Shown here piece after piece: positions 1-12,209 of a DNA stretch of 64,000 nt (within the stretch, counting starts at the first letter, position 1; every line of letters begins with the position of its first letter). Position numbers and translations under genes: made by a program. The notes under the pieces were generated by a model. That model worked only from the letters and a program-made list of their open reading frames with translations. It made no database searches and was not told where the DNA came from. This DNA comes from Uloborus plumipes (lineage: Eukaryota > Arthropoda > Arachnida > Araneae > Uloboridae). The stretch covers positions 31,899 through 95,898 of the forward strand of contig JAXGGA010003888.1 in the NCBI GenBank assembly GCA_038373865.1. The letters run 5' to 3'.

Positions 1-1030
1 TGGAAAAGTTCAGAATTGGCATTTATTTCAGCAAGAGTACCTAGAATTGTTGATTTTTGCAAAATGCTTTTTTCCAAGCGTAAAAAACGCACTTACGCAA
101 TCATCGTTTCGTGTTTCATGTGTACGTAATGTAAAAATTCTACAATTTTTTTAATTTTTTTTAGATTTATTCTAACTTTACTTTGAAATAAGTTTAGCAT
201 ATTTATTTTTCTTCCAGAAAACTGTCTATAATAAACTATTGCAAAGTAAAAGATTTTAAAGTGTATTGTCGCGAAATTTAAAACCAAGTATCAGAAACTG
301 ATTTTACGAAATCAATAGCCAATGATTCAATCTGATTTTACTACACCGTATTTCGCACTTGCACATTTATAAGCTAAAGCTAGAACAAATTATTATCATT
401 GTATCATGAGAAAACAGAGAATGTTAAGAAAACTCCTTTTTTTCTAATGTTTTACTTTTTAAGCAAAATTAATATTCGTTTTGTGTAATAATAACAAAAA
501 AATTCTTGAAGGCAAATAATTTGTGTACATTAAAAAAATCCCTAACATAAAGTTTTAACTTTAATAACTTTAACGTTTAAACGGCAATTTAGTAATAAAC
601 TTCATAGCTTCGTATGCGTTCATTTTTCTAATTTTAGTAAAATATTAAAAAAATTACAAGTTGAAGGAAAAAAAAGAGAAAATACGTAATGGCAGCGTCT
701 ATTTGTAGTTGGATGTGAGAGAATCATCATCACTTCATCCTCAGTTATAATTATAACATTATCTGCTTCCCAAGCAATCAAAAGTATGGTTAATTCCATT
801 CTTTTTAGGATATTTATCAGAAACTTTTCCATTTGTATAATTTCTAAAAATAGAGCTTCATGATACTTTATGGTTTTCTTTGATGCAAGTTTCACAAATA
901 TTTACATAGTTACCAGCTTTTGCAGTTTTTGTAGCATAACTATCAATTCCTTCTGGGTCTCATTAGCTATTTTTTATTTCATCCGAGAAATTTCTTCATC
1001 AGAGTTTCTTTTCATTTTAAAATCTCCACT
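1..1030. other. AT-rich stretch without recognised gene
   Basis: Short open frames on the minus strand are low-complexity and match no family I know. I see no repeat shared with the rest of the window. Confidence 0.5.
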
Positions 1031-1038
1031 ATTATGAC

Positions 1039-1630
1039 TATGGCCGTATTTAAGGGGTGGGTTTTTAGGGTTCAAACCCCTCCGAAAATGTTCAAAACTA
1101 TTCCAAAAATGCTTTTCATAGTTTTTCACTGAAAGAATTATTATTGCTATTTTATTTTAATTTTCTTATTTACTTTGAAACCTTCATTTGAAAAATGAAA
1201 TTATCATTATTGAATAATTGTACAAATTAAGTGTTTTTTCTGCAGCATTTTTTATTGTTGCAAACATAACTCCTTAACAATATACCTGTCACTTCGAATT
1301 TTTAATACCACTAAAAAAAACACCAAAATTCTTCAAATTTGTAAGTACCAAACTCTATATTTAACACTTTTGGTAAGTATCGGAATATAGACATTTCAAA
1401 AGTACTCCTTCGAATGCGTGTATATGAGTGAACTAATCCATCCAGATTTTTTTTGTCTTCATTGAAAATTAGAGTCATTTTTTTTCCATGTTGATACCCT
1501 TTCAACATCTGTTGTTACAAAAAATTAACAGAATATAGAACATGAAGTCACATTTTATTGACTTTACAAATTTCACGAGAAATAAGTTTGGTAGAACCCT
1601 CCCCGAAACTGAGGTCTGGTTACGGCCCTG
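1039..1630. mobile_element. Non-autonomous hAT-type element with 8-bp target duplication
   Basis: The 592-bp segment is flanked on both sides by the identical 8-mer ATTATGAC (1031-1038 and 1631-1638). The ends are imperfect inverted repeats: TATGGCCGTATTTAAG on the left and, reading inward from the right, CAGGGCCGTAACCAGA. An 8-bp duplication with CAGGGCCG-like ends is typical of hAT elements. No transposase frame is visible inside, so it would need a transposase in trans. The duplication is perfect but the two termini differ at several bases. An internal-deletion derivative is the simplest reading. Confidence 0.75.
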
Positions 1631-1638
1631 ATTATGAC

Positions 1639-2200
1639 TAACCCCACTTACCTCCCATAGGGAGAAACTACGGGGTAAGTAGAAACCCTTCCCTTAAATA
1701 ATTTTTGAGGTGTAAAAATTCCTATTGCAGTGCGTACGTTAGGTGAAACTATAAAAACAAAATTTCATGAACATAAAAACGTAGTAAAATCTAAAATTGA
1801 AACACTTCCTTGAAAAACGTTGCTTAAACCCACTAAAGAATGTTTTAGAAATTTCTTTATTTGACATACGTTCTTCGACCCGCGCAAATATATGCAAAAC
1901 TAATCACTGTGATGAAATATGACATGATCAGTATTGTAAAAAAGTGCAAAAGCTATATGCATATTTCTGTTTCTGTTTCAGGGGGACGACTCACGTCCCC
2001 AAGCCAGCCCTATATGAGGCTATAACCAAAACGCATTTAAGTATTTTAAAATTCGGCTTTAAATACAATTATCGGACTCAAGATAAGTGTGGTTTGTTGC
2101 TCCCACTGACATTGTCTCTCCTATGTGTACAAAGCAAATCACTAACAAACGAAAAGGACAGTGGCCACTATGAAGGGCAATTTTGTTTGTACATGTACAA
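1639..2200. other. Intergenic, nothing recognised
   Basis: AT-rich unique-looking sequence. The open frame starting near 1944 runs into the end of the neighbouring foldback element, so it is not taken as a gene. Confidence 0.4.
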
Positions 2201-2215
2201 TAGGGTGAGTCGAAA

Positions 2216-2710
2216 AAATCGATTTTTTTATTTCGAAATCGCATTACCTCTCAAAAGTTGTGGTTTAGTATCCACAACTTGGGAAAAATAAGAAAAAAAT
2301 TCTAAGTTGACGTCTTCGGTTCGCGCATGAGGCTTAAAGTTGGAAAAAATATGTTAAAAATGGAAATTTTCAAAAGGAAAAAAGAAAAAAAAAATGTAAC
2401 TTTTTATAATGCAGCTGTCATAAGCTGTAAATATTTCGTGCAATTTTAATCTAAAAAAATATTTTATAGCTTTTACATACCATCATTAGTTTGCAGATCA
2501 GCCTTAAATTGGGCTAAAATCGCCTACAATGTCAAATTTCGAAAATATCGATTTTTTTTTATTTCGAAATCGCGTTACCTCTCAAAAATTGTGGTTTGGT
2601 ATCCAAAATTTGGGAAAAATAATAAAAAAAAAATCTAAGTTCACTCCTTCGGTTCGCGCATGAGGCTCAAAGTTGAAAAATATATGCTAAAAATGGAAAT
2701 TTTCAAAAAA
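2216..2710. repeat. Direct duplication inside each foldback arm
   Basis: Sequence at about 2216-2370 ('tttcgaaatcgcattacctc...ttcggttcgcgcatgagg') recurs at about 2544-2710 in the same orientation. The mirrored arm shows the same pair at about 4310-4470 and 4640-4800. The arm was therefore already built from a direct repeat before it was copied into an inverted arrangement. Confidence 0.75.
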
Positions 2711-3166
2711 TAATTTGAAAAAAAAAAAGAAACTAATTGTTTTCTATCGAATCTGAATCATATTGTTGGTAGATAACATAATTTGAACCGAAAAATATAC
2801 ACATAACTTTTAGAAGATACATTCAGTTTTTGCATAAGGCTCAAAGTATGAAAAAAAAAAAAAGTCAAAAACTGAACCAAAACGCACTACGTCGGCACTG
2901 TGCCGGTATATTTTTATTCTACAGCCGACTTGTCTAGACATTACACATATTCTAGGAGACAGTTCGAAGTCCCTGCAGTCTGCACTCCCTTTGGTTGTCA
3001 CTTAGTCAGCTAGACCCGCCAAACAAACAGTATCTTTAATTAGCAACTGAAAGTGGATCAAAAAGTACAGCGTGTTTAGCTTTGGATGAGTTTTTTTTGT
3101 AACTTTATAGTATATTTTTATGCTCAAGTTTTGCTATACTGTTCTCCGTTCTCCCACTAATAAATA

Positions 3167-3346
3167 ATGGAACCCCGGAAAACTTCTAAACGTTTAATTG
3201 TTTGTCCGTTTTTTGGTGCACCGAAAGGGTTAAGTCAAAGTGTTTTACCCACATGTGCAGATGTGTTGTTAACTTGTTTTGAAGAAAAATCGCAATCTGT
3301 AAAAGGCGAACCTTTTTCAAGGATTTCAGATTGCATATCTGCTTAA
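3167..3346 (+). pseudogene. Short frame MEPRKTSK..., left-arm copy of foldback ORF
   Basis: Fifty-nine codons from ATG at 3167 to TAA at 3344. It is a near-copy of the minus-strand frame at 3606-3860 in the opposite arm, differing at a few residues and stopping earlier because of sequence change near 3340. I do not recognise the protein. It has a basic N-terminus (MEPRKTSKRL), a CPFFG motif and several cysteines. Retention of the frame in both arms suggests it was once coding, perhaps the N-terminal exon of the element's own gene. The frame similarity may also simply reflect recent arm duplication. Confidence 0.3.
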
Positions 3347-3605
3347 ATAGCAGAAATTTACTGCAAAGCTTCTATACCAATGTACAGTGGTAATACCAAT
3401 GTGCGTTCTATACCAATGTACAGATGTATAGTGTACATCTACAAGAGATTGGCTTTTTAGCACAAGAACACGAAAAATTCATTGCACACCTGAAAGAAGC
3501 AACGTCAAAAAGTTTAGACTTCGCTTAATTAACAAAATTATTGAGTTTTGTCTTGAAGTTCAATTTATCTTTATCACGACTAAATGACTTTCTCAAAGTG
3601 TAGTA

Positions 3606-3860
3606 TTATGGTAATCCTTTATCAATCTTACAATACGTACATGACTGACCGTTGATATAGAAGCTTTGCAGTAAATTTTTTCTATTAGCTATGCAATCTG
3701 AAATCGTTGAAAAAGGTTCGCCTTTTACAGATTGCGATTTTTCTTCAAAGCAAGCTAACAACACATCTGCACATGTGGTTAAAACACTTTGCCTTAACCC
3801 TTTCGGTACACCAAAAAACGGACAAATAATTAAACGTTTAGAAGTTTTCCGGGGTTCCAT
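3606..3860 (-). CDS. Unknown 84-residue ORF of foldback element
   Basis: The 84-codon frame begins MEPRKTSKRL at 3860 in the right arm and runs into the loop, ending near 3606. The family is not recognised. It contains CPFFG near residue 13, a cysteine near residue 30 and an acidic/lysine patch FEEKSQSVKGEP near residue 38, with no signal peptide or obvious membrane segment. Its mirror copy lies at 3167-3346. It may be an N-terminal fragment of a transposase or accessory protein left in a non-autonomous element. No splice donor was identified with confidence. Confidence 0.25.
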   Translation of the reverse strand: MEPRKTSKRLIICPFFGVPKGLRQSVLTTCADVLLACFEEKSQSVKGEPFSTISDCIANRKNLLQSFYINGQSCTYCKIDKGLP

Positions 3861-4813
3861 TATTTATTATTCGGAGAACGGAGAACAGTATAACAAAACT
3901 TGAGCATAAAAATATGCTATAAAGTTACAAAAAAAACTCACCCAAAGCTAAACACGCTGCATTTTTTGATTCACTTTCAGTTGCTAATTAAAGATGCTGT
4001 TTGTTTGGCGGGTCTAGCTGACTAAGTGACAACCAAAGGGAGTGCAGACTGCAGGGACTTTAAACTGTCTCCTAGAATATGTGTAATGTCTAGAAAAGTC
4101 GGCTGTAGAACAAAAATATACCGGCACAGCGCCGACATAGTGCGTTCTGGTTCAGTTTTTGACATTTTTTTTTCATATCTTGAGCCTTATGCACAAACAG
4201 AATGTATCTTCTAAAAGTTATATATATTTTTTTGGGTTCAACCTATGTTATCTACTAACAATTTAAAGCAGTTTCGGTAGAAAAAAAATTACTTTTTTTT
4301 CAAATTATTTTTTGAAAATTTCCATTTTTAGCATATATTTTCCAACTTTGAGCCTCATGCGCGAACCGAAGTAGTCAACTTAGATTTTTTATTTATTTTT
4401 CCCAAATTTTGGATACCAAACCACAACTTTTGAGAGGCAATGCGATTTCGAAATAAAAAAAATCGATATTTTCGAAATTCGACATTGTAGGCGATTTTAG
4501 CCCAATTTAAGGCTGATGTGCAAACTAAAGATCGTATGTAAAAGCTATAAAATATTTTTTTAGATTAAAAATGCACAAAATATTTACAGCTTATGGTATT
4601 TGCATTATAAAAAGTTACAGTTTTTTTTTCTTTTTTCTTTTTGAAAATTTCCATTTTTAACATATTTTTTCCAATTTTGAGCCTCATGCGCGAACCGAAG
4701 ACGTCAACTTAGAATTTTTTTCTTATTTTTCCCAAGTTGTGGATACTAAACCACAACTTTTGAGAGGTAATGCGATTTCGAAATAAAAAAATTGATTTTT
4801 TCGACTCACCCTA

Positions 4814-5790
4814 ATGTACAAATTTCCATGACCTGAGCTATGTTTTCCAATGAAAAATGCTTCCCCTTACGCTTGACGCTACCTTAAAGACCAGTACGTA
4901 AAGAAAAAAATGAAGCGAAGTGCACATTTTCAGAACAATGTCGTTTCTTGCTGAGAATAAAAGAGAAACAGCCTCATCAAATTGACTAGATTTTCGCAAA
5001 CGTTCAGATTCGCTCCGTAGGGGTCTGTCAAGAAACAACTAAAACGTGTCGCCCCCATGGTGGGCGTCTTACGCGTTGTTTCGCGCTTACAGGTCAAGGG
5101 CCCTGCGCAACATTCTTAAGCAAGGACGGCTTCGGCGCGGTGAAGGTAATCAATCGGATGAATTGCTAATCAGAGCATTTTAGAAAAATGTGCTCATCAA
5201 CTCATCAGCGCTGCTGATGCAGGATCATCAAAGCAACTGAGTTAATTTTCTTGTCAAAAAGTGCTATTTTGAAGTTCAGAAAAGAGCAACAAGTAAGCGT
5301 ATAATTACATATGATGCATCAACTAAAAGATTCACTCTTAGAGTAGTGCAGACATTTCCGCAAACAGTTGAGGACACGTAGCGTAAAACAAAAATGCCTG
5401 TCTCTTAAATAGGATCTTGAGATTGCTATGTTTAACTGATTCCGTTGTAGCTGAAATTTATGCAAGATACTTCTTTGACACGTTTCAATGATTCCGGTGA
5501 AGTTTAGGGCATGCATTAGAAGTGAAACGTGCATTACGTATCTAACCGTTTGACAAGAACTACAGCAAGTGTGAACTCTATACAAGAAAATAAATAATTA
5601 CTCCTTTTCTTATTAGTATATTTTAGAGTGCAGAAATTAACTTAGACAACTTGATGAGAACGTGAATGCAATTTTGTGAAAGAATATTGCTTTACGTAAC
5701 CTTTAACTGATTAGCATTGCATATTACATTGAGTTCTCCAAGCGTGAACTGCATTTATCATGCAAAAACACAAAATATTGTCTCTTTTTT
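4814..5790. other. No clear gene; small GC-richer island near 5050-5150
   Basis: Mostly AT-rich. At about 5091-5143 a GC-rich 53-bp stretch sits between 'cgcgcttacag' and 'gtaatc', which would fit a small internal exon, but it is too short to support a product. Confidence 0.3.
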
Positions 5791-6580
5791 ACTTCCTTTT
5801 ACGTAGTAAAAGAAGTATTGTGATCGCGAAAAAAAATCACTCAAATTTGAGTCTAAATTTTGATTTTGCTCAACCCCAAATGAATGTTCAGTAGTTTTTT
5901 CGACCTGTCAGCACGTGCATATGTACCTAACAACATACAAACAGCCGAAAAGTCAATTTCGACAACCCCCGAGTAAATTACGACGAGATTTCTCGTGACG
6001 TCTGTATGTACGTATGTGCGGATGTATGTGCGTATGTATGTTGGTCGCATAACTCAAAAACTATATGCCGTAGAAGCTTCTAGCTTGGTATGTAGACTCT
6101 GAGGAGAGTCTAGTTGTGTACCTCCCCTTGTGGTTGCATTCGAATGTGCCCAAGGGGATATTTTACCCTTTTTTTTTGGGAAAATCAGTGTTAATTTCAA
6201 TGCAGACTCAAGTGATATGAATTGGCGCGACCACTTGGCGATATGTCGCCAAGCTTTTGGTCGCCAAGTGTTTGACGCCAACTTGGCGACATATCGCTAA
6301 GTTAGCGACAAATTTGGCTTTTTTTTTTTTTTTTTGAATTTGGGTTCAACTTGGCGCTATTGGCGATATTTTGCGAAAAATTCACTGAATGATATTAAAA
6401 TCAGCAATTTTTAGAAAATTAACCATTGTAAAATATTTTTTGCATTGTTTCGTGGCAGATTAGGGGAGTAAATATTTGAATTGTTACCTTGCTCACTCCA
6501 AGCACTTTTTTTAACACTTAAGGCAACTACTAAGAAATTTACACGTAAAAGGAAGTAGTGTGGGATTCATACCAGATTTT
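5791..6580 (+). repeat. R1 dispersed repeat, copy 1 (full length)
   Basis: Starts with a stem-forming palindrome (acttccttttac ... gtaaaagaagt) followed by 'attgtgatc', and ends 'cgtaaaaggaagtagtgtg...ccagattttt'. Matching copies lie at 10353-11096 (same strand) and 11421-11911 (opposite strand, truncated). The interior carries repeated 'cttggcgacatatcgccaag' motifs. No convincing coding frame. The superfamily is not identified. The terminal palindrome and lack of clear long inverted ends leave Helitron-like or other non-autonomous elements possible. Confidence 0.7.
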
Positions 6581-7215
6581 TAATTGCTATAAGCATGATC
6601 AAACCTTATTTACAGAATGGAAGTCGTTTCATATCACAATAGTGTATAAAAATAAGTAAACACCTTATACTAAGCTTAAAAGTACAGGGTGTTTATAGTT
6701 TTTCACTGATAAAGAAAATCATAAACAAAATAATAACAATGATTAATTAATTAATAAAGAAAAATTTAAGAAACAAAAAGAAAAACGGAATATTAAATAA
6801 ACATTAATGAATGAGAAAATAAGAATAATAGATGGTAAGTAAAAGATAATCAAAACTTCTTTCTAACCAAGGAAAACCTCGTAAATCCTCAAGAGCTTAA
6901 TATCTTGCATTTCTTGCTTTTGATTCGCCCAAAGCCGTAGATTTCTGTGTAATTTCAGATTGTTACTGTGTGTTCAGAAACACAAAAACTAGGAATAATG
7001 TATTCAAATTAAATAAAATGCATAAGAAATATTAATTATATAGTAATAAAATAATAGTATCAGATAAGTGAACGAGTAAATGCAATTGAAAACGAGTTTA
7101 TATAAAACCTCAATGAAATCAATGTCGTGCTTAATTAATTTTGAATCTTGGTGTTCTAAAATATTTTTATTTTCCTTTGTTCTAAAATGCTTACTTTATA
7201 GCAGGAAATATTAAA
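6581..7215. other. Intergenic, nothing recognised
   Basis: Very AT-rich sequence with no credible open frame and no repeat shared with other parts of the window. Confidence 0.4.
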
Positions 7216-7575
7216 GGTGCAGTAGGACACTGTTCAACTGTACCCTGAAAGCAGAATTTTACTACCAAGAGTCAAAAGTTGTGCAAAGTTTAATTATCAA
7301 ATATATAACATGCAATTAAGAAAGATTCAGCTTTAAATTCATGCTTTTATATTTATTTTTGAATAATAATTCAAACCTCAAGTTCACGAAAGTACAACTT
7401 ATCAAAAATATGGCAAAATTATAAGAAAACACAAATGGCTGCAGCTTTCCTGTAAGATGAAATGCTTCAGCTGCTAGTCTACACGGCATTGCCGTACAGG
7501 TTAACAAAAATACGTACACTTTTTTAATTTTTAGTATTTGAGTTATAGGAAAAATTCCATTTGTCCTACTGTACC
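7216..7575. mobile_element. Short terminal-inverted-repeat element (GGTACAGTAGGACA ends)
   Basis: The left end GGTGCAGTAGGACA and the inverted right end (tgtcctactgtacc) match at 13 of 14 positions and lie about 360 bp apart with no gene between. This is the layout of a MITE. I could not define a target duplication, so the superfamily is open. Confidence 0.5.
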
Positions 7576-9177
7576 CCGTGTTCTAGTGTGCTCTTCTCTT
7601 CCCTCCCTTCACATAGCAATCTTGCTATTAGCATGTCTATGTTTAATAGCTCTGTTAACAAAGTGTCCTAAAAGCGATAGCAATTATTTTGTCGCAACTG
7701 TAAACCCAGAGATAACCAATCTGATCAGGAACTTGAAAACGATTAGCCATCCAAATTACTTTACACCTCAGTTACACGCAACGCAAACATCAAACACCAC
7801 TACAGTTTTTTCTTATTTGTTTTTTAATTTCATTTATGTATGTTTCGTTCTTTAATCATTTCGAAAACAAGTATTGGTATGTAAATGTTGTATATTTAGC
7901 TAATTACATAAACGGCTCTAAAGCTTCAACACTTAAAAAAAATATATAGAAAGTCTGTTGCTTCTTTGCCTTGTATTATCTAACAACAAACGACAGATTC
8001 AAGGGTAAGTCGCTCATTAGATCTTGTGCGAAGCTCAAAATGAAAACACTAATCCCTTGAAGGGTGCAGAGTTTAAATATTAGAATGCTTCGTTGAATAT
8101 TTTTTTAATGTACACATTTTTTTTAAAGTCAATGTTTGCAATTACTGATTTAATAGCATATTCTCTTGATGACATGGAAATTTTGAAACAAAAATTAATG
8201 TCGAATGATAAAATTAATGTCCAACTATTTAAAATGCAGAATAATTATATTAAATTTATTTTTTAAGGAAGGCAATTTTCTATTGCACTAATGTGATATT
8301 TTAACTTACTCATTCTTTTATATTTTGTAAAGAATAGCTTTGCTGAATTTATTTTCATTAGAGCTAAAATATTCGCACTATTTCGACTGTTACAATTGCT
8401 TCAAAATCCTATACCAATTAGATAGGTATTAAAGTTTAAGCACCGGCAAAAATCTATAATGTTTTGACACGAAATTTAAATTACAACGTGCATAGGCAAC
8501 AGTACAAAACTCATTTTACTCAAAAAAGAATTACAATGAACTTAACCTTGGTCATACAACATCGGAGGTTTTACATTAGTTTAAATCAAAATGGCGTTAT
8601 GAACGAACGAGGTTGAGTTTAGAGATTCGAAATTTAATTACGGTTACAGCAATGTGACAAAAAATACTTTACTTGCTGGATGATAAGAACTTTTGCCAAC
8701 CCAAACTACTAAGCATAATTTTTTTATAAAACATGCTTTAAGACAGCACTGAAAAAAAGTTTGAGCCTAAAACAACCATTAATTTTCGATATGTGATTTT
8801 TTTTTTTTTTAGTTCTTAACTACTTGCTCTGATTTTGTATAGTTATTGTGATACTATTTTGTCAGTGGTTAAAGCTACTACTACTAAGTAAGGTAAATAC
8901 AAAGGTGTCCGTCTTTTATCACTGATTTAGATAACAAACTTTAATTTCGTGGTTATCCTCAGAGTACGCCATTTCTACATTAGTTTGCCAAGCGTCATCC
9001 ATAGTTTCATAGATACCCATGTCCGAAAGTCAACAGCTGGTTAAGACTTCACTAATCAAGTTCTTGGAGCAATGCAATAAACTCGAATCTTGTTTGTTCA
9101 CATGAATATGCACTTAATCTGTATTTTGTGGATTGCAGTAGTATGCCGAACATTTACAAAAAAATTCTTCTTTCCAA
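7576..9177. other. Intergenic, nothing recognised
   Basis: AT-rich. The frame at 7538-7855 starts within the neighbouring short element and encodes a leucine/serine-rich sequence without family features, so it is not taken as a gene. Confidence 0.4.
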
Positions 9178-9294
9178 TTAGGCAGCGTAAGAAGCCTTAG
9201 TCTTTGGCGGACCCAGTGCTATTCCTCCACATGGCATCCAATCTTTCACGTGCCACCAATAATAGTCCAAGAGTCGGAAAATGTCTATAGTCTT
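9178..9294 (-). pseudogene. Probable Ty3/gypsy-type integrase zinc-finger fragment
   Basis: A minus-strand open stretch ending at TAA (9178-9180) translates with the pattern YYWWHVKDWM, then a cysteine and GPPKTKAS. This resembles the end of the HHCC zinc-binding region of Ty3/gypsy retrotransposon integrases, where a YYW/FYW motif is followed by a 'DVxxW C..C' segment and a short 'GPPKT' linker. Only about 38 codons are left and one of the expected cysteine spacings is disturbed. No LTRs or other pol domains are seen nearby. A chance resemblance is possible. Confidence 0.35.
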
Positions 9295-9300
9295 TTCTAG

Positions 9301-9839
9301 TCTATGTTAATAGTATATGGAAATTTAAGTTTGAAACATTTTCTTCTCTGTTATGAGACTCAAATGAAAAGCCAATATTAATGTAGTCGTTCATAGAACA
9401 AGCACAATTCTGGAAACTAACTTTGTGCCCGTTTTGTGGAATGAAAGTGCAATTAAATTTTGATTTCAAATCCATAATTATAAGGGTTTTCTTTATATTT
9501 TTTAACTGTCCTACCAATGTAGCAAGTAAGTGATATGCAAAAAACGCTAGCAATGAATTTTCAATTTAAATGATAAATATATTTTTATTTACTCCATTGG
9601 TACTAACAATATACCGAAATTAAAATAAAATACACAATATCGACAAAGCATTAAGTGTATGTTTCTTGCAATTTATATAGGTGTAAAGGGTGGTTAAGTG
9701 GTAAGAATTTTGGTGTAGGAATAGTTGGCTGAAAAAAACTTTGTTTATATCATGAGATGACAAACAACCAAATAAAATTTATAGAGAAAGAGTAACCAAA
9801 AGATCTTAAACCAGAACAGAAAAAAAAAGACTACGGCAT
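9301..9839. other. Intergenic, nothing recognised
   Basis: AT-rich. Short minus-strand frames are low complexity. Confidence 0.4.
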
Positions 9840-10352
9840 AATACTGCCGTGGGCAGGTAAACGGCAGTATTTGAAAAAATGAGTTTTCGAGATATTTGAA
9901 GAAACGCGTTTTTGATTTCCCACAAACATCTATGAAACATTGAACTTCGAACATAGGCAATACTATATGTTTATACCGATATATTTTTTGGGTAATCGAT
10001 TGAATTTTGATTTTGCAAGCGCAGAGAGAGGTAAAGCAGATACTGCCGTTTACCTGCCCTTTTCACTTTAATTGTCATGCGGAATTGACTGGCAGTCGGC
10101 AGTAACTGCACAGTATGCTACTAAATGTCCAGTATTTACATATTCGACAACATGCGGAGTAGATATGTTATTACGAAATATATCATTGCATTGTGAATGA
10201 TATGTTTCATTTAAAAATATACATAAATACTGTGTATCCACTTGATATAGATTTAATATAAACGAACGCGAAATATAATTAAAAAATATAATGAAACTGT
10301 ATTGTATTATGCAAAATATGATGCAAAACTTGATGATTCTTCAGCTATTTTT

Positions 10353-11096
10353 ACTTCCTTTTACTTAGTAAAGGAAGTATTGTGATCACAAAGAAAATTT
10401 CACTTAAAATTCGGTCTAAATTTTGATTTTGCTCACCACCGAATGAATGTTGTAGTTTTTTCGACCTATCAGTACATGCATATGTACCTACTAACATATA
10501 AACAGCCGAAATATCCTTTTCGACCATGCAACAGTTGATTACGACGAGTTTTCTCGTGACGTCTGTATGTAGGTATGTATCTCGCATAACTCAAAAACTA
10601 TGTGCCGTAGAAGCTTCTAGTTTGGTATGTAGGCTCTGCGGGTGGTCTAGCTGTGCACCTTCCCTTGTGGTTGCATTCGAATGTTCCCAAGGAGGTCTTT
10701 TACCCCTTTGTGGGGTAAATCAATGTTAATTTCAATGCAGATTGAGTGATATGATTTGATGCAACCACTTGGTTATATATCGCCAAACTTTTGGTCGCCA
10801 AGTGTTTGCCGCCAAGTTGGCGACAAATTTGGCGAAAAATGATTTTTTTTTTTAAATTTGGATTCAATTTGGCACTATTGGGCACATTTTGCGAAAAATT
10901 CACTGAATCATGTTAAAATCGGCGATATTTAGAAAATAAATCATTGTAAAACATTATTTTGCATTGAATCGTGACAAACTGGGGGTGTAAATGTTTGAAT
11001 TGTTATCTTGCTCACTCTAATGCACTATTATAACACTTGAGGCATTTATTATGGAATTTAAACGTAAAAGGAAGTAGTGTGACGTTCACACCAGAT
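10353..11096 (+). repeat. R1 dispersed repeat, copy 2
   Basis: Begins with the palindrome 'acttccttttac tta gtaaaggaagt' and 'attgtgatcac', and ends 'cgtaaaaggaagtagtgtg...caccagatg'. It aligns along its length with copy 1 at 5791-6580, including the 'cgacctatcagtacatgcatatg' and 'cttggtcgccaagtg' sections. It is nested in the R3 element. Confidence 0.7.
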
Positions 11097-11420
11097 GTTT
11101 TAAAATTACTACAAATTAGTTAATGCTTTGTACTTCGCATCAAAACAAGAAATCACTTTGAGAAAAAGAGCGCTTGAAATGCTTGTTGTGCTGACGATTT
11201 TTTTTCATAGTGCTATTGAAGATGTAACAGCTAGAGATTAAACTGCAAAAACTATCGTCTGTTAGTATGAAAGCAACTGTAATTAAAAGAAAACAAAACA
11301 ATGTAAATAAAATCATTTCATTGTTGCATTTTTGTTTGTCGTCTGCCAAGTTTGGTTTGTGTATCTTTGAAATCGTGAAAAATATTGTTTGCTAGTGGAG
11401 AGAAACTTTATTTGAAAGAA

Positions 11421-11911
11421 AAAAATCTGGTATGGACCCCACACTACTTTCTTTTACGTGTAAATTTTTTTAGTAGATGCCTTAAATGTTAAAATAATGC
11501 TTGGAATGAGCAAAATGACAGTTGAAACATTTACGCCCCAAATGTACCACGAAACAAAGCAAAAAATAATTTACAACGATTCACTTTCTAAATATCGCCG
11601 ATTTTAGCATCATTCAGTGGATTTTTCGCAAAATACCGCCAATAGCGCTAAATTGAACCCAAACTCATAAAGTATTTTTTTCGCCAAATTTGTCGCCAGT
11701 TTGGCGATATGTCACCAAGTTGGCGACAAGCACTTGGCGACTGAAAGCTTGGCGATATATCGCCAAGTGTTAACGCCAATTTATATCACTTAAGTCTGCT
11801 TTGATATTAACACTGTTTCACCCCCAAAAGGAATAAAACACCCCCTTGGGAACATTCAAGTACAACCAATGGCCTCCTGTGACCTCCCATTAGGGCACCC
11901 CTACTTTCGCT
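11421..11911 (-). repeat. R1 dispersed repeat, copy 3 (inverted, truncated)
   Basis: Reverse-complement copy of the 3' two-thirds of R1, starting 'aatctggtatggaccccacactac' and running to the 'cccttgggaacattcaagt' section, where similarity stops. It faces copy 2 across about 325 bp, forming a loose inverted pair. Confidence 0.65.
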
Positions 11912-12209
11912 TAGTTTAAGTACAAAGGAAAACGGTTTTTGCGGCTTGATGCAAGTTTTGCACAGCGATTCATATTATGTTCACCCTGCAGACATGCAGA
12001 TACTGCCGTTTACCTGTCCACAGCAACGAAAAATGCAGTTACTGCTAATTACCATTGGTTAAAAAACAGTTTTTTTTCATCGGAAACCAAAAAAAGATGC
12101 TTGTACCATAAAACTAATGTAACATAGATTTCAAAAATGCAAAAAAAAATGAAAATCGAAAAATTTGCAGTTACTGCCCTTTACCTGCCCACGGCAGAAT
12201 ACTTAAATA

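Larger units (their letters stand above)
2203..4811. mobile_element. 2.6-kb foldback element with TA target duplication
   Basis: Two long inverted arms (about 2203-3385 and 3655-4811) are near-copies of each other in opposite orientation around a loop of roughly 270 bp. The outer ends are GGGTGAGTCG and CGACTCACCC, each bordered by TA (2201-2202 and 4812-4813), a Tc1/mariner-superfamily-like target duplication. Each arm carries a reading frame beginning MEPRKTSK close to the loop, and a 62-63 codon frame beginning MTTKGSADCRD further out. The loop holds a further short plus-strand open stretch (LQEIGFLAQEHEKF...). This looks like a non-autonomous or composite element whose arms are duplicated copies of one terminus. 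A genomic inverted duplication is the alternative, but the TA-bordered tips favour transposition. Confidence 0.8.
9844..12197. mobile_element. R3 element with CTGCCGTGGGCAGG ends, containing R1 copies
   Basis: The two outer ends are inverted copies: CTGCCGTGGGCAGGTAAA on the left and, read inward from the right, CTGCCGTGGGCAGGTAAA as well. Both are bordered by AATA (9840-9843 and 12198-12201), a possible 4-bp target duplication. Further copies of the 'tactgccgtttacctgcc' motif lie inside at about 10041 and 12001 as direct repeats. The interior holds two inverted R1 repeats, so much of the 2.35 kb is later insertion. No transposase frame was found. The superfamily is unassigned. Confidence 0.65.
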
